Below are positions 20,222 through 31,058 of a DNA stretch of 64,000 nt, piece by piece. This DNA is from Pedosphaera sp. (lineage in GTDB: Bacteria; Verrucomicrobiota; Verrucomicrobiia; Limisphaerales; Pedosphaeraceae). The notes beneath the pieces are model-generated. The model saw only the letters and a program-made list of their open reading frames with translations, made no database searches and was not told where the DNA came from. Each line of letters opens with the position of its first letter. Positions within the stretch are counted from its first letter, which is position 1. The DNA is taken from assembly GCA_028293325.1 (NCBI GenBank), contig JAQGPA010000014.1, positions 1 to 64,000 of the forward strand, in the 5' to 3' direction. The position numbers were made by a program, and so were the translations under genes.

Positions 20222-20249
20222 ACATCTTCCTCTGGTCGTTACTGCAAAA

Positions 20250-20284
20250 CAGGGGACGGAGGTTGTGCATTCCTCCGTCCCCTG
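20250..20284 (+). terminator. Strong intercistronic hairpin after urtA
   Basis: CAGGGGACGGAGG pairs perfectly with CCTCCGTCCCCTG across a nine-base loop (13-bp stem). There is no T-run after it, so it is better seen as a 3'-end-stabilising or partial-termination hairpin inside the operon than as a full terminator. Confidence 0.7.
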
Positions 20285-20312
20285 ACTGATTAAACAGCCT
20301 TTTGTGAATTAA

Positions 20313-22028
20313 ATGATGATTACCGATGGCTTTGGATTCTTGAAAAGGCTGACTGCTGTCTTTGGACGGCAGTTTTGTTTATGGCTGGCGATGAGCTGCA
20401 TGGTTCCCAACGCCCAGGGCGCCGAACCCCGCGCCTTGCTCGTCGAGGCGATGACCACCAATGACCTCAGCGCCCAGATCGCGTTGATTCAAAAACTGAC
20501 CGATTCCCCGGATCCGCTCATCGCGCAGGCGCTCGCAGCGTGGCGTCAAGGTGGTGTTTATTTATATGATGCCGGAGATAATCTAAAAGTTCCCTTTCTA
20601 TTGGATGCCAACGCCGACGCATCCGGTAAAAGCCGCGGCATCCAGATTGCCACCGGCGAATCGATTAAAGATGCCGCCGGCCAGCCCCTGCTGTTTCTGC
20701 CCTCGGATTTGACGGCGGTGGATACCACCTCGAAATTGCGCAAAGCCATCAAGACAACCCTCGACGTGCTGGCGCTCTCCAGTCCGAATTCCAATTTCCG
20801 GCGTGATGCCGCCTCCAAGCTCGGCCAGGCTCAAAATGCGGAATATCTTCCCCATTTCGAGGCGCGCCTGGCCTCGGAAAAAATACCCGACGTCCGCAAA
20901 GCCTTGGAGGAAGCCATCGCCATCACGCAACTGGCCTCCGACAAACCCGAAGTCCGCCTGGCCGCGGTGAAAAAACTGGGGGAACTCCGCTCCATCCCCG
21001 CTTTGGATTTGATTATCAAGCTGGAAGCGGCAGCTAAAGCGGATGAGAAAGCGTATCCGTCGGGCATGGCTGCCGCGGCAGCGGGCGCCAGAAAGATCAT
21101 CGAGCAACACATCGCGTTCGGCACTTTCATCGGCACCTGTTTTCGCGGACTAAGCCTGAGCGCCGTGCTGCTCGTGGCGGCCATTGGCCTGGCCATCACT
21201 TTCGGCCTGATGGGTATCATCAACATGGCGCACGGGGAGATGATCATGATTGGGGCCTATAGCGCCTATATCGCGCAAAACATTTTTGTGAAATGGTTCG
21301 GAGAGGGCACGTCCGGTTTCAATTGGTATTTTGTGGCGGCGCTGCCACTGTCGTTTATCACCGCCGGGCTCGTTGGTGTGCTGCTGGAACGCGGCATTAT
21401 TCGTTTTCTCTACAAGCGTCCGCTGGAATCGTTGCTCGCCACCTGGGGCGTGAGCCTCGTGTTGCAACAAGCGATGCGCGCCATTTTCGGCGCGGCGAAC
21501 GTGCAGGTTTATTCGCCGAGCTGGCTCAGCGGCAACATTACTTATGCGGACGTCACGTTCGCTTACAACCGGATTTTTGTGATCGGGTTTGCCGTGGCCA
21601 TCGTGGTGTTCACCTGGCTCCTGTTGACGAAGACCTCGCTTGGCCTGCAAGTGCGCGCGCTCATGCAAAACCGCCAGATGGCGGCCTGCATGGGGGTGCG
21701 CACGGACCGCGTAAACATGGCCACCTTTGCGTTTGGTTCGGGACTGGCGGGCATGGCGGGCGCGTGTCTCTCGCAGATTGGCAACATCGGTCCCAGCCTG
21801 GGCCAAAGCCACATCGTGGATTGCTTCATGGTGGTGGTGCTCGGCGGTGTGGGGAATTTATTTGGCACGGTTTCGGCCGCGTTGGGGATTGGGGTCACGG
21901 ACCAGGTGCTGCAACCACATTTCGGCGCGGTGCTCGGCAAAATCATCGTGCTGTCCGCCATCATCCTCTTTTTGCAATGGCGACCGGCCGGTTTATTTGC
22001 CACGCGCGGACGGGGGTTGGAAGGATGA
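20313..22028 (+). CDS. urtB: Urea ABC transporter permease with periplasmic extension
   Basis: First permease of the urea importer. The C-terminal ~300 residues are a HAAT permease ([56 protein letters not shown]). The N-terminal ~270 residues carry a hydrophobic signal-like segment and a helical, HEAT-like region ([40 protein letters not shown]), an extension seen in many UrtB proteins. The start ATG at 20313 is the first of two adjacent Met codons. Its stop overlaps the urtC start (ATGA). Function is clear; the role of the extension is not known to me. Confidence 0.96.
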   Translation: MMITDGFGFLKRLTAVFGRQFCLWLAMSCMVPNAQGAEPRALLVEAMTTNDLSAQIALIQKLTDSPDPLIAQALAAWRQGGVYLYDAGDNLKVPFLLDANADASGKSRGIQIATGESIKDAAGQPLLFLPSDLTAVDTTSKLRKAIKTTLDVLALSSPNSNFRRDAASKLGQAQNAEYLPHFEARLASEKIPDVRKALEEAIAITQLASDKPEVRLAAVKKLGELRSIPALDLIIKLEAAAKADEKAYPSGMAAAAAGARKIIEQHIAFGTFIGTCFRGLSLSAVLLVAAIGLAITFGLMGIINMAHGEMIMIGAYSAYIAQNIFVKWFGEGTSGFNWYFVAALPLSFITAGLVGVLLERGIIRFLYKRPLESLLATWGVSLVLQQAMRAIFGAANVQVYSPSWLSGNITYADVTFAYNRIFVIGFAVAIVVFTWLLLTKTSLGLQVRALMQNRQMAACMGVRTDRVNMATFAFGSGLAGMAGACLSQIGNIGPSLGQSHIVDCFMVVVLGGVGNLFGTVSAALGIGVTDQVLQPHFGAVLGKIIVLSAIILFLQWRPAGLFATRGRGLEG

Positions 22029-23218
22029 GCATAAAACGCCTGCTGTCCAAAACGGAAACCATCAGCCTGTGTATTGGCTTTTTCGTCATCCTGGTGGTCC
22101 TGCCTTTTCTCAATGCTTTTTTTCCGGAGAATCATCCACTGCATGTCAGCGCCTTTACGCTCACTCTGCTCAGCAAATATCTCTGCTATGCCGTGCTGGC
22201 GTTGAGCGTGGATTTGCTGTGGGGTTACACCGGTCTTTTAAGCCTCGGCCAATGCCTTTTCTTCTCGCTGGGCGGTTACGCGCTGGGCATGTATTTGATG
22301 CTGAAAATCGGACCGCGCGGCCAATACCACACCAACCTGCCGGATTTCATGGTCTTTCTGGAATTCCCCAAGCGCTTTCCGGAAACTGGTGGTTTGCCGC
22401 CGCATTGGATCCCGTTCCAACATTTCTGGTTCGCCGCCGCCGCCGTGGTCTGGGTGCCGGCGCTGGTGGCCCTGATCTTTGGGTTCCTGGCGTTTCGTTC
22501 ACGCATCAAAGGGGTTTACTTTTCCATCCTGACCCAGGCATTGACGTATGCCGCCTGCCTGATGTTCTTCCGCAATGACTTCACCTTCGGCGGCAACAAC
22601 GGTCTGACGGACTTCAAGGAAATCCTCGGCTGCGAGTTGAATGCGCCAAGTACACGCCGCGCGCTGTTCATCGCCACCGGCCTGTTGTTGCTCGGTTCGT
22701 ACCTGCTGTGCCGCTGGCTCACGATCACGCGCTTTGGCAAAATCCAGCGCGCCATCCGTGACAGCGAAAACCGCGTGCTTTTTTCCGGTTATGCGACCGC
22801 CAATTTCAAGTTGTTCGTGTTTGTGCTGGCGGCAGTCATCGCCTCGCTCGGCGGCGCGTTATTTGTGCCGCAGGTCGGTATCATTAATCCAAGCGAAATG
22901 GGGACCGATAAATCACTTGAAGCAGTCGTATGGGTGGCGGTCGGCGGGCGCGGCACGCTAATCGGCCCAATCCTTGGGGCGATTGGCGTGAACTGGCTGA
23001 AGAGTTACGCCACGCATTCCATGCCGGAATATTGGAACTATATTCTCGGCGGATTATTCATTGTGATGACCGTGTTTTTTCCGAAGGGCATTGTGGGAAT
23101 ACCGGGTCAGGTGCGCGCCCTGCACCAGCGCTGGGCGGCAACGCACGAGACAGAGCCGGCGATTGAAACCGGCATGGTTGCGCCGGTGATTGTGGCCAAC
23201 CCGGAGGAAAAACCATGA
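22025..23218 (+). CDS. urtC: Urea ABC transporter permease
   Basis: Second permease of the urea importer, 397 residues. It begins [15 protein letters not shown] and contains [51 protein letters not shown] and [19 protein letters not shown], all UrtC/LivM features, with about nine membrane helices. The reading frame is open far upstream (to 21293), but that part is only urtB read in another frame; the ATG at 22025 overlaps the urtB stop and is the true start. Its stop overlaps urtD in the same ATGA manner. Confidence 0.96.
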   Translation: MSIKRLLSKTETISLCIGFFVILVVLPFLNAFFPENHPLHVSAFTLTLLSKYLCYAVLALSVDLLWGYTGLLSLGQCLFFSLGGYALGMYLMLKIGPRGQYHTNLPDFMVFLEFPKRFPETGGLPPHWIPFQHFWFAAAAVVWVPALVALIFGFLAFRSRIKGVYFSILTQALTYAACLMFFRNDFTFGGNNGLTDFKEILGCELNAPSTRRALFIATGLLLLGSYLLCRWLTITRFGKIQRAIRDSENRVLFSGYATANFKLFVFVLAAVIASLGGALFVPQVGIINPSEMGTDKSLEAVVWVAVGGRGTLIGPILGAIGVNWLKSYATHSMPEYWNYILGGLFIVMTVFFPKGIVGIPGQVRALHQRWAATHETEPAIETGMVAPVIVANPEEKP

Positions 23219-24009
23219 TTGAGCGCACCAACCTGAACCCGCAGCACAAGGAATTCATTCTTACCCTGGAGGGCGTCAATAAGACGTTCGACGGCTTCAA
23301 GGCCATCTCCGCCCTCAATTTCTACATGGATACGGGGGAATTGCGCACGATCATCGGCCCCAACGGCGCGGGCAAGAGCACCATGATGGATCTCATCACC
23401 GGCCGGACGCAGCCGGACAGCGGCCGGATTGAGTTTGGCAAGAATACCGACCTGACCCGGCTCAATGAATATCAGATTAACCGGCTCGGCATCGGGCGTA
23501 AATTTCAGACGCCCTCGGTTTACATTGACCATACCGTATTCGAAAACATTCTACTTTCGCTGCCGGGTACGCGCAGTGTTTGGGAAGCGTTGTTCTCGCG
23601 TGTCACTCCGGCGCAGCGCGACCGCATCCAGCAGATTCTGACCACCATCCGCTTGCAGGATAAGGGGGAAGTAAAAGCCGGAACACTCGCGCACGGGCAA
23701 AAGCAATGGCTGGAGATCGGCATGTTGCTGGCGCAGGATGCCAAGCTGTTGCTCGTCGATGAACCGGCGGCCGGGATGACGGATGAGGAAACGGCCCGCA
23801 CCGGCGAACTCCTGCTCAGCCTCGCCGGCCAGCATAGCATTATTGTCATCGAGCACGACATGGCCTTTGTGCGGCAAATAGCCAGCAAGGTCACCGTGTT
23901 GCACCAGGGAACGGTGCTTTGCGAAGGAACGGTCGATGAAGTGCAGAGCAATGAAAGAGTCATTGAAGTTTATCTGGGCCGGAAACATGAGCCGAAAAAA
24001 ACATTGTGA
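23215..24009 (+). CDS. urtD: Urea ABC transporter ATP-binding protein
   Basis: First ATPase of the urea importer (264 residues). Walker A is GPNGAGKST, the signature region is [19 protein letters not shown] (UrtD-type HGQKQWLEI), Walker B is [12 protein letters not shown] and the switch His is in [19 protein letters not shown] in place of LSGGQ is normal for this subfamily. It is joined to urtC by an ATGA overlap and to urtE by a GTGA overlap, so the five transporter genes form one transcription unit. Confidence 0.97.
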   Translation: MIERTNLNPQHKEFILTLEGVNKTFDGFKAISALNFYMDTGELRTIIGPNGAGKSTMMDLITGRTQPDSGRIEFGKNTDLTRLNEYQINRLGIGRKFQTPSVYIDHTVFENILLSLPGTRSVWEALFSRVTPAQRDRIQQILTTIRLQDKGEVKAGTLAHGQKQWLEIGMLLAQDAKLLLVDEPAAGMTDEETARTGELLLSLAGQHSIIVIEHDMAFVRQIASKVTVLHQGTVLCEGTVDEVQSNERVIEVYLGRKHEPKKTL

Positions 24010-24719
24010 CGAACACGACCAACATGCTGACGGTTTCCAAGTTGAATGCGGCTTACGACGGCTCGCAAATTTTACGCAATGTCTCCATCACCGTGCCGGA
24101 GCGGCAGGTGGTCACGCTGATGGGCCGCAATGGGGTCGGCAAGACGACCACGCTGAAGTGCATTGTCGGACTGGTCAAGCCGGTGAGCGGAGACATCGGA
24201 CTGGCGGGTTCGTCGCTCAACGGGTTTCGGACGGATGAGCGCGCCCGCAGCGGCATTGGCTATGTGCCGCAGGGGCGGGATATTTTCCCCAACCTGACGG
24301 TGTGGGAAAATTTGCAAATCAGCCTGGTGGTGCATGGCCGCAAACCCAATGGCCAGGTCGATCGTGTGCTCGAGCTTTTTCCAGTGCTCAAGGAAATGCT
24401 CAAACGCAAGGGCGGCGTGCTGAGCGGCGGCCAGCAGCAGCAACTGGCCATTGCACGCGCCATGTTGACGGACCCAAAAATTTTGATCCTCGACGAACCG
24501 ACGGAAGGCATTCAACCGAACATCATCGACCAAATTGGCGATACCCTTTTGAAGATCCGGAAGGAAGGCAAGGTCAGCATCCTGCTCGTCGAACAGTATC
24601 TCGATTTCTGCCTGGGCGTGGCGGACAGCTTTTACGTCATGGACCGTGGCGCGATTGTGGCGGAGGGGCCGATTGCCAACCTGAACGAAGGCATCGTCAG
24701 GAAATACTTGACGGTATGA
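24006..24719 (+). CDS. urtE: Urea ABC transporter ATP-binding protein
   Basis: Second ATPase of the urea importer (237 residues). Walker A is GRNGVGKTT, signature LSGGQQQQLAIARAML, Walker B ILILDEPTEGIQPNII, and the switch region is ILLVEQYLDFCL, the UrtE/LivF pattern. Translation starts at a GTG (24006) whose last two bases and the following A form the urtD stop. It pairs with UrtD beneath the UrtBC membrane channel. The urease genes begin 57 bases later. Confidence 0.97.
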   Translation: MTNTTNMLTVSKLNAAYDGSQILRNVSITVPERQVVTLMGRNGVGKTTTLKCIVGLVKPVSGDIGLAGSSLNGFRTDERARSGIGYVPQGRDIFPNLTVWENLQISLVVHGRKPNGQVDRVLELFPVLKEMLKRKGGVLSGGQQQQLAIARAMLTDPKILILDEPTEGIQPNIIDQIGDTLLKIRKEGKVSILLVEQYLDFCLGVADSFYVMDRGAIVAEGPIANLNEGIVRKYLTV

Positions 24720-24776
24720 CCCCGGCGGCGAAACCATTCATACGCGCCTCGCATTGATGGTGAAGAGGCTGAGCTT

Positions 24777-25628
24777 ATGAGTTTGCTGGCCACCAAAACG
24801 GAGACGCCGCGAGTCCGTGCCGGACGCGGCCATCTGGAAGTCAAAGTCGTTTCCGGCCAGAGCGCGGCAACCTCGGCTGGCGCGACCAGCCCGTTAAAAC
24901 TGCTGATTCCACGTCCCCGCGGACCAAGCGTTTGGGCCTACCTGAGCAGCTTTGGCGGCGGACTCGTCGCAGGAGATGAAATCAGCCTTAATATTGATTT
25001 GGGTGAGCAGGCGCGTTGTTTTGTCAGCACGCAGGCTTCGACCAAGGTGTATCGCAACCCTGATTCCCTGCCCTGCGGTCATCAACTCAAGGCGAATCTG
25101 GGCGGTGGTTCACTGCTGGTGCTCGCGCCCGACCCGGTGCAGGCCTATGCCGGTTCCCGTTACACGCAACGGCAGGAGTTTCATTTGCAAAGCGGCAGCG
25201 GACTGGTCCTGGTGGATTGGTTCTGTTCCGGTCGCGCCGCCTGCGGGGAGCGTTGGGCATTTAACCACTTTCAAAGCCGCAACGATGTATTCGTGGAAGG
25301 CAAACGCACCTTTATTGATTCGCTGTTGATTGATCCGACCGATGGGTCGCTCGAAAATTCCCAGCGCATGGGACGCTTTAATTGTCTGGCGCTCGTCTTG
25401 CTCATCGGCGAGCCGTTGCGGGCCGCCGCCGCCCGCATGCTGGAGGATGTGTCGGCCCAGAAGGTGGCGCGGCGGCCGTCACTCGTTTGCAGCGCCAGCC
25501 CCGTGGCGGGTGGCGTGTTGGTTCGATTTGCGGGTGAGCAGGTGGAAGCGGTGGGGCGGGAAATTCACCGGCATCTTGCCTTCCTCACCGAACTCTTGCA
25601 CGATGATCCCTGGTCCCGGAAATGGTAA
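24777..25628 (+). CDS. ureD: Urease accessory protein UreD
   Basis: Scaffold for nickel delivery to apo-urease, acting with UreF and UreG. The sequence has the UreD landmarks SSFGGGLVAGDEISL, CFVSTQASTKVYR and SGSGLVLVDWFCSGRAACGERW. 283 residues is normal. It is the first urease gene, as in many ureDABC operons, and follows urtE closely, so transport and hydrolysis genes are probably co-transcribed. Confidence 0.95.
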   Translation: MSLLATKTETPRVRAGRGHLEVKVVSGQSAATSAGATSPLKLLIPRPRGPSVWAYLSSFGGGLVAGDEISLNIDLGEQARCFVSTQASTKVYRNPDSLPCGHQLKANLGGGSLLVLAPDPVQAYAGSRYTQRQEFHLQSGSGLVLVDWFCSGRAACGERWAFNHFQSRNDVFVEGKRTFIDSLLIDPTDGSLENSQRMGRFNCLALVLLIGEPLRAAAARMLEDVSAQKVARRPSLVCSASPVAGGVLVRFAGEQVEAVGREIHRHLAFLTELLHDDPWSRKW

Positions 25629-25657
25629 CCACTGACAAATTAAAATCATAAATTTCC

Positions 25658-26422
25658 ATGCATCTCTCTCCTCGTGAAATTGACAAGCTCCTGCTGCACA
25701 ACGCCGGTTTTCTCGCCCAGAAACGGCTCGCGCGCGGCGTGCGGCTGAATTATCCTGAAGCCGTGGCGCTCATCGCCACGCAACTGCTGGAATTTATCCG
25801 CGACGGCCGCCGGGTGGCCGAACTCATGAATTTGGGCCGCCAATTCCTGGGCCGGAATCAAGTCATGTCCGGCGTGCCGGAAATGATTGCCGAGGTGCAG
25901 GTGGAAGGCACATTTCCCGACGGCACAAAACTGGTCACGGTGTATCATCCGGTCGCCTCCGAAAACGGTAATTTAACCCTGGCGCTGTATGGCAGTTTTC
26001 TGCCGGTGCCGGATGTTTCCGTTTTCAAACCGGATGCCGACGCAACCGAAGGCGAACCCGGCGCTTACCAGGTGCAGGAGGGTGAACTGGAATTGAATGG
26101 CGGTCGGGAAAGCATTTCCCTCGCGGTGACAAACCTTGGCGACCGGCCGGTGCAGGTCGGCAGTCATTATCATTTTATTGAAACCAACGCCCAGTTGCGA
26201 TTCGACCGGGAAGCGGCCTACGGGAAGCGGCTCGATATTCCCGCGGGCACGGCAGTGCGCTTTGAGCCCGGTGAGACGAAAACCGTGCGGCTGGTCGATA
26301 TTGCCGGCCAGCGGGTCATTCGTGGCGGCAATAACCTGGCCGATGGACCGGTTACTCCCGAAAATAAAAAAGCCACAATGGCGCGGGTCAAAGCGGCGGG
26401 TTTCGCCCATCAAAAGGATTAG
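25658..26422 (+). CDS. ureAB: Fused urease gamma-beta subunit
   Basis: A single 254-residue chain combining UreA and UreB. Residues 1-100 are the gamma subunit ([55 protein letters not shown]). After a linker of about 30 residues the beta subunit starts at [20 protein letters not shown] and includes [19 protein letters not shown] and a closing [12 protein letters not shown]. Fusion of these two subunits is known in Helicobacter and several other lineages. The gene ends two bases before ureC. Confidence 0.96.
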   Translation: MHLSPREIDKLLLHNAGFLAQKRLARGVRLNYPEAVALIATQLLEFIRDGRRVAELMNLGRQFLGRNQVMSGVPEMIAEVQVEGTFPDGTKLVTVYHPVASENGNLTLALYGSFLPVPDVSVFKPDADATEGEPGAYQVQEGELELNGGRESISLAVTNLGDRPVQVGSHYHFIETNAQLRFDREAAYGKRLDIPAGTAVRFEPGETKTVRLVDIAGQRVIRGGNNLADGPVTPENKKATMARVKAAGFAHQKD

Positions 26423-26424
26423 TC

Positions 26425-28140
26425 ATGGCACACAAAATGAAACGCTCCCACTACGCCGAGATGTTCGGACCCACAACCGGGGACCGGGTGAAGCTCGGCG
26501 ACACCTCACTCACGCTGGAAGTGGAGCATGACCACACGGTTTACGGCGATGAATGCAAATTCGGCGGCGGCAAGGTGCTGCGCGAAGGGATGGGCCAGGC
26601 GGCGGGCGTGGGCCAGGCCGAAGCGCTGGATTGCGTGATTACCAACGCGCTGGTGGTGGACCATACCGGAATTTACAAGGCGGATATTGGCATCAAGGAT
26701 GGATTGATTGCGGGCATCGGCAAGGCCGGCAATCCGGATGTGATGGCGGGAGTTACACCGGGAATGATTGTGGGTGTGACCACCGAAGTCATCGCTGGCG
26801 AGGGACAGATTTTAACGGCGGGCGGCATCGACACCCATATCCATTTCATTTGTCCGCAGCAGGCATTCGAAGCCATCGCGGCGGGCCTCACCACGATGGT
26901 CGGCGGCGGAACGGGACCGGCGACCGGCACCTGTGCGACGACCTGCACGCCAGGCGCGAATCATATTCGCATGATGTTGCAGGCGACGGATGCCTTGCCG
27001 CTGAATTTTGGTTTCACCGGCAAGGGCAACACGGCGTTGCCGGAAGGTTTGCCGGAACAAATTCTTGGCGGCGCCATTGGCCTCAAACTCCATGAAGATT
27101 GGGGCACGACACCCGCCGCGATTGATTGCTGCCTGCGCATTGCCGACGAATACGATGTGCAGGTGACCATTCACACGGACACGCTGAATGAATCGGGTTT
27201 TGTGGATGCCACCATCGCCGCGCTTAAGGGTCGCACCATCCACACGTATCATTCCGAGGGCGCGGGCGGCGGTCATGCGCCGGACATCATCCGCATTTGC
27301 AGTGAGCCAAATGTGCTGCCAAGTTCCACGAATCCGACGCGGCCGTACACGGTCAACACCATCGACGAACATCTGGACATGCTGATGGTCTGCCATCATC
27401 TCGATGCCAGTCTGCCCGAGGATGTGGCGTTCGCCGAAAGCCGCATTCGCGGTGAGACCATCGCGGCGGAGGATATTTTGCACGACCTTGGTGCAATCAG
27501 CATGATGAGCTCCGACTCGCAGGCGATGGGGCGCATCGGTGAAGTCATCACGCGGACCTGGCAGACGGCGGACAAGATGCGCCGCCAGCGGGGTGCTTTG
27601 CCGGGTGAGCAGCGCGGCAACGATAACTTGCGCATCAAGCGTTACATTTCCAAATACACCATCAATCCGGCCATTTCGCATGGGATGTCGCATCTAATCG
27701 GCTCGGTGGAAGTGGGGAAACTTGCCGATCTGGTGCTGTGGAAGCCGGCGTTTTTTGGAGCCAAACCGGAAATGGTGATTAAGGGCGGCATCATTGCGTG
27801 GTCACAGATGGGCGATCCCAATGCCTCGATCCCGACGCCGCAACCAGTGTTCATGCGGCCAATGTTTGGGGCTTTTGGCGGCGCGGCGGGGCCCATTTCC
27901 ATCAGCTTCGTGAGCCAGCTCTGCAAGGAGAAGGGAACTGTGGCGGGTTATGGATTGACCAAGCGCATCGAGGCGGTGCGCGGTTGCCGCAACATCGGCA
28001 AAAAGGACATGAAATGGAACGATGCCACGCCGGGCATCACAGTGGATCCCGAGACTTATGAAGTGAAAGCCGACGGCGAATTGCTGGTTTGCGAACCGGC
28101 CAAGGTGCTGCCGCTCGCGCAACGCTATTCACTTTTCTAA
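26425..28140 (+). CDS. ureC: Urease alpha (catalytic) subunit
   Basis: Nickel metalloenzyme subunit hydrolysing urea to ammonia and carbamate. All active-site signatures are present: nickel His138 and His140 in [10 protein letters not shown], the carbamylated lysine Lys221 in [11 protein letters not shown], the [10 protein letters not shown] and [14 protein letters not shown] His-bearing loops, and the flap motif MVCHHLD with its mobile Cys. 571 residues is standard length. It is the central gene of the ureD-AB-C-F-G cluster; the next start codon is five bases after its stop. Confidence 0.98.
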   Translation: MAHKMKRSHYAEMFGPTTGDRVKLGDTSLTLEVEHDHTVYGDECKFGGGKVLREGMGQAAGVGQAEALDCVITNALVVDHTGIYKADIGIKDGLIAGIGKAGNPDVMAGVTPGMIVGVTTEVIAGEGQILTAGGIDTHIHFICPQQAFEAIAAGLTTMVGGGTGPATGTCATTCTPGANHIRMMLQATDALPLNFGFTGKGNTALPEGLPEQILGGAIGLKLHEDWGTTPAAIDCCLRIADEYDVQVTIHTDTLNESGFVDATIAALKGRTIHTYHSEGAGGGHAPDIIRICSEPNVLPSSTNPTRPYTVNTIDEHLDMLMVCHHLDASLPEDVAFAESRIRGETIAAEDILHDLGAISMMSSDSQAMGRIGEVITRTWQTADKMRRQRGALPGEQRGNDNLRIKRYISKYTINPAISHGMSHLIGSVEVGKLADLVLWKPAFFGAKPEMVIKGGIIAWSQMGDPNASIPTPQPVFMRPMFGAFGGAAGPISISFVSQLCKEKGTVAGYGLTKRIEAVRGCRNIGKKDMKWNDATPGITVDPETYEVKADGELLVCEPAKVLPLAQRYSLF

Positions 28141-28144
28141 CGCT

Positions 28145-28879
28145 GTGTTTGCGCGCCTTCAAAATTTGTCTTCGGTCCCGCCGTTTGCCGGTGCGGCAAA
28201 TGCCGAAGCAGGAACAAAAGAGGGATGGCTGCTGTGGCAATTGGCGGATTCGGCGTTTCCAACGGGAGGTTTCGCGCACTCAGGCGGAGTTGAGGCCGCG
28301 TGGCAGCATGGTGAATTGCGGAGCAGCGCGGAATTGGAAGCCTTCACCGAAGCCAGCCTGGATCAGTTTGGACACAGTTCCCTGCCCTTCATGCTGGCGA
28401 CGCATGAGAGTCCGGAAAAGCTCACTGAGTTGGACGAGCTGTGCGAAGCCTTTACCACCAACCATGTGGCGAATCGCGCCAGCCGACTCCAGGGACAAGC
28501 ATTGCTGTCATCGGCGGAGCGCATTTTTTCTTTGCCCTCACTCAAAGAGTTAAGGCACTCCGCCGGGCATCAACCGCCTTACAGCCATCTGGCGCCGGTT
28601 TTTGGCGTGGTAACCCGCGCGCTTGAAATCAGCCGCGAACCGGCGTCCCGCTTATTTTTCTTTTTACATTTACGGGGATTACTGGCGAGCGCGGTGCGAC
28701 TGGGCATTGTGGGGCCAATGGAGGCGCAGACAATGCAACAGCGACTGGGAACGCGGGCGGAAGCCGTGTTGGTTCGCTGCCGCGAATTGTCAATCGACGA
28801 AATCGCGCAGACGGCGCCGCTGCTCGAAATTTGGCAGGGGGCGCAGGACCGGTTGTATTCCCGGTTATTTCAAAGCTGA
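28145..28879 (+). CDS. ureF: Urease accessory protein UreF
   Basis: Accessory protein that regulates the UreG GTPase during urease activation. The family start [20 protein letters not shown] appears after a 27-residue leader, because translation is taken from a GTG at 28145; an internal start closer to that motif is possible but no in-frame ATG is available. [14 protein letters not shown] and [20 protein letters not shown] are further UreF landmarks. 244 residues. Confidence 0.93.
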   Translation: MFARLQNLSSVPPFAGAANAEAGTKEGWLLWQLADSAFPTGGFAHSGGVEAAWQHGELRSSAELEAFTEASLDQFGHSSLPFMLATHESPEKLTELDELCEAFTTNHVANRASRLQGQALLSSAERIFSLPSLKELRHSAGHQPPYSHLAPVFGVVTRALEISREPASRLFFFLHLRGLLASAVRLGIVGPMEAQTMQQRLGTRAEAVLVRCRELSIDEIAQTAPLLEIWQGAQDRLYSRLFQS

Positions 28880-28893
28880 AAACGAAAGAGACT

Positions 28894-29625
28894 ATGAGCA
28901 TGGGTCATCATCACGAGCATGGGGCCAACGGCCACACGCACGAACACCTGGATCATCCCGGACATTTTCAAGATCGCGAAAAAGCCTTGTCGCGCGACTT
29001 CAGCCAGCGCGCGTTCACCGTGGGCGTGGGCGGTCCCGTGGGCAGCGGCAAAACCGCGCTCATGCTGGCCTTGTGCCAGAAACTGCGGCACCAGCGGAAC
29101 ATCGCCGCAGTGACCAATGACATTTTTACGAAGGAAGATGGGGAATTCCTTATCCGACATGAGGCCTTGGCAGCGGAGCGAATCCGCGCGGTAGAAACCG
29201 GCGGTTGCCCGCATGCGGCGATACGCGAGGATATTTCGGCGAATTTGCTGGCCTTGGAGGAACTGCACCGCCGATTTAACACAGAGTTGCTGCTGATTGA
29301 GTCAGGGGGCGACAACCTTGCTGCGCATTTCAGCCGGGAACTGGCGGACTTTACCATTTACGTGATTGATGTTGCCGGCGGGGACAAGGTGCCGCGCAAA
29401 GGCGGCCCGGGCATCACGCAATCCGATCTCCTGGTGATCAACAAAACCGACTTGGCCGAGGCGGTAGGCGCGGACCTAAGCGTGATGGAGCGCGATGCCC
29501 ATGCCATGCGCGGCGATGGACCAGTCATCTTCGCACAAGTACGGCATGGCAAAGGTGTGGACGCCATCCTGGACCAGGTCATTCACGCCTGGCAACACGC
29601 CACGGCAAAACCGCACGCACACTGA
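28894..29625 (+). CDS. ureG: Urease accessory GTPase UreG with His-rich N-terminus
   Basis: SIMIBI-class GTPase that hands nickel to urease. The P-loop is [33 protein letters not shown] carries the Cys-Pro-His metal site, and [15 protein letters not shown] carries the NKxD base-recognition motif. The ATG at 28894 ([18 protein letters not shown]) is preferred over the longer frame from 28831. It opens with a histidine-rich tail of about 25 residues, containing eight His, that UreG of enteric bacteria lacks. Because no ureE is present, this tail may hold nickel in its place. It is the last urease gene of the cluster. Confidence 0.96.
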   Translation: MSMGHHHEHGANGHTHEHLDHPGHFQDREKALSRDFSQRAFTVGVGGPVGSGKTALMLALCQKLRHQRNIAAVTNDIFTKEDGEFLIRHEALAAERIRAVETGGCPHAAIREDISANLLALEELHRRFNTELLLIESGGDNLAAHFSRELADFTIYVIDVAGGDKVPRKGGPGITQSDLLVINKTDLAEAVGADLSVMERDAHAMRGDGPVIFAQVRHGKGVDAILDQVIHAWQHATAKPHAH

Positions 29626-30058
29626 CTTCTTTTGATAATCCGCCTTTGCCCCGACAAGGGAAAGTTGCTTTTTATCCACCTTGCCTAGGAGTTGACGGCT
29701 GGCGGCTGGCGAATTACCGCATTAGCCGGCCTAAGAGGCATGGCCCACAATAAAGTTCCCTCTCGTTTGCACCATTCGGAGCCCTTTTTTCCGGAACGAT
29801 GACGTGCGTTTGGTTTTCCCCTGTCGCGCAATAATTGGTGGTGTGAATTTTTTTGACGCTTGCGCGGAAGCAATTTCAAAGGCCAGAAACGCTGAACCCG
29901 CGTGCTTGGCACAAGGCAAGCTGAAAGGCGGGAGAACATGACTTCAGCAACGCAATCGATGCAGGCTGTATTGGGATGCAATCGGGAACCCGCTTGATTT
30001 GCAAGAGAGGTTTGAGCGCCAGCGTGAAGCAGTAACAAGACCATAACCACACCTGACC
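29626..30058 (+). other. 433-base intergenic region between the urease and second transporter blocks
   Basis: No supported gene. It contains a sigma-54-like site (29906-29922), a TGCACCA half-site (29768-29774) resembling an NtrC box about 135 bases further upstream, and a 19-codon open frame (29938-29997) after GGCGGGAG that could be a leader peptide. No riboswitch class was recognised. Confidence 0.4.
29906..29922 (+). promoter_or_regulatory. Possible sigma-54 promoter for the biuret-type operon
   Basis: TTGGCAC followed by five bases and AAGCT. The -24 element is a perfect TTGGCAC, and GG and GC are ten bases apart; the -12 element has two mismatches from TTGCT. Predicted transcription would start near 29933, leaving a leader of about 125 bases. 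It parallels the site before the urea porin at 17541. Confidence 0.4.
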
Positions 30059-31027
30059 ATGACGACTAAAACAACTAACAAGCATTTGAAATTAAACTCC
30101 CCCTTGAAACTGGGATTGAACTGGGCCTTGGCGGCCACTGCCATTTTTTCGGCAGCGGCCTTGCCAGTGATGGCCGAAGATGCCCCGCCACCCAAGGTGC
30201 ACATTTTAGCCGACCTGGAATTTGCCAATGAATACCTGACCCCGCGCGGTCTCATTGTGGTGAATCAGGGGTTGACCATCCAACCGCTGGTGCTGGGCCT
30301 GGTGAATGTTTACAAGGGCGATTCTTTTATCAATGACGTGACGCTGGTACCCGGCGTCTGGGCCGATCTGGCGACCGCAATCAATGGACCGCGTCCGGGC
30401 TTTGCCTATTCCGTGCCGGTGACCGGCCAGAACTCCAAAGGCTACCTGAATGAAATTGATCCCATTCTTGGCGTCAGCACCACGTTCGCGAAGGATTACA
30501 CGCTGAGCTTCACGTACACGGCCTTCATCAGCCAGCTTGGGGAATATCCCACCTCGCAACATCTGGAAACCAAGTTTACCTACAACGACAGCGGCATTTT
30601 GAAAGCGTTTGCGTTGCATCCCACGGTCATTTACTGGCAGGAACTGCGCAACAAAGCCACGGTGGGTCCCATCGCCGGGAACCGCACCGGTGGTTACTTT
30701 GATCTGGGCATTTCACCCGGTTACACCTTTGAGAAGGCCGGCCATCTGAAGGTGGAACTGCCCATCCGCACTTTAATTCCCGTCGATGACCGGTTTTACG
30801 GCCGTTCCGGCATTGGATTGTACGAAGTGGGAATCAAGGGAACCCTGCCCCTCGACTTTATGCCAAAGGGCTATGGCGGCTGGAGTTTCCATGCGGGCGT
30901 CAAGTATATGCGCTTTCTGAACGACAACCTGATCACCATGAATAATTCCGGATTCCTGGCCGAGCCGCCCGGCAGCCACAAGAAGGATACGGTGCAGGTC
31001 TATGCAGGCATCTCCACCTTCTTTTGA
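30059..31027 (+). CDS. Predicted outer-membrane beta-barrel protein
   Basis: A 322-residue exported protein. A long basic N-terminus and hydrophobic stretch (LGLNWALAATAIFSAAALPV) form a signal peptide cleaved near MAEDA. The mature part alternates short amphipathic strands (HILADLEFANEYLTPRG, YTLSFTYTAFISQLGEY, GYFDLGISPGYTFEKAG) and ends VQVYAGISTFF, a barrel-closing strand with terminal Phe. It has no N-terminal coiled coil and is not similar to the urea porin. It heads the BMP-type transporter operon, so it probably serves as that system's outer-membrane channel. Family name not recognised. Confidence 0.75.
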   Translation: MTTKTTNKHLKLNSPLKLGLNWALAATAIFSAAALPVMAEDAPPPKVHILADLEFANEYLTPRGLIVVNQGLTIQPLVLGLVNVYKGDSFINDVTLVPGVWADLATAINGPRPGFAYSVPVTGQNSKGYLNEIDPILGVSTTFAKDYTLSFTYTAFISQLGEYPTSQHLETKFTYNDSGILKAFALHPTVIYWQELRNKATVGPIAGNRTGGYFDLGISPGYTFEKAGHLKVELPIRTLIPVDDRFYGRSGIGLYEVGIKGTLPLDFMPKGYGGWSFHAGVKYMRFLNDNLITMNNSGFLAEPPGSHKKDTVQVYAGISTFF

Positions 31028-31058
31028 TCCGCTGTTAAGACCAATTAATTTCTAATTC

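Noticed and set aside
21293-22024. N-terminal extension of urtC
   Set aside because: These bases are urtB in another frame; the ATGA-overlapping start at 22025 gives a complete UrtC.
29938-29997. 19-codon leader peptide before the biuret-type operon
   Set aside because: A GGCGGGAG ribosome site precedes it, but there is no run of regulatory codons or terminator/antiterminator pair to support attenuation; kept only as a possibility.
29626-30058. Riboswitch (guanidine, purine or xanthine) before the second transporter block
   Set aside because: No conserved core of these classes was seen; a covariance-model search would be decisive.
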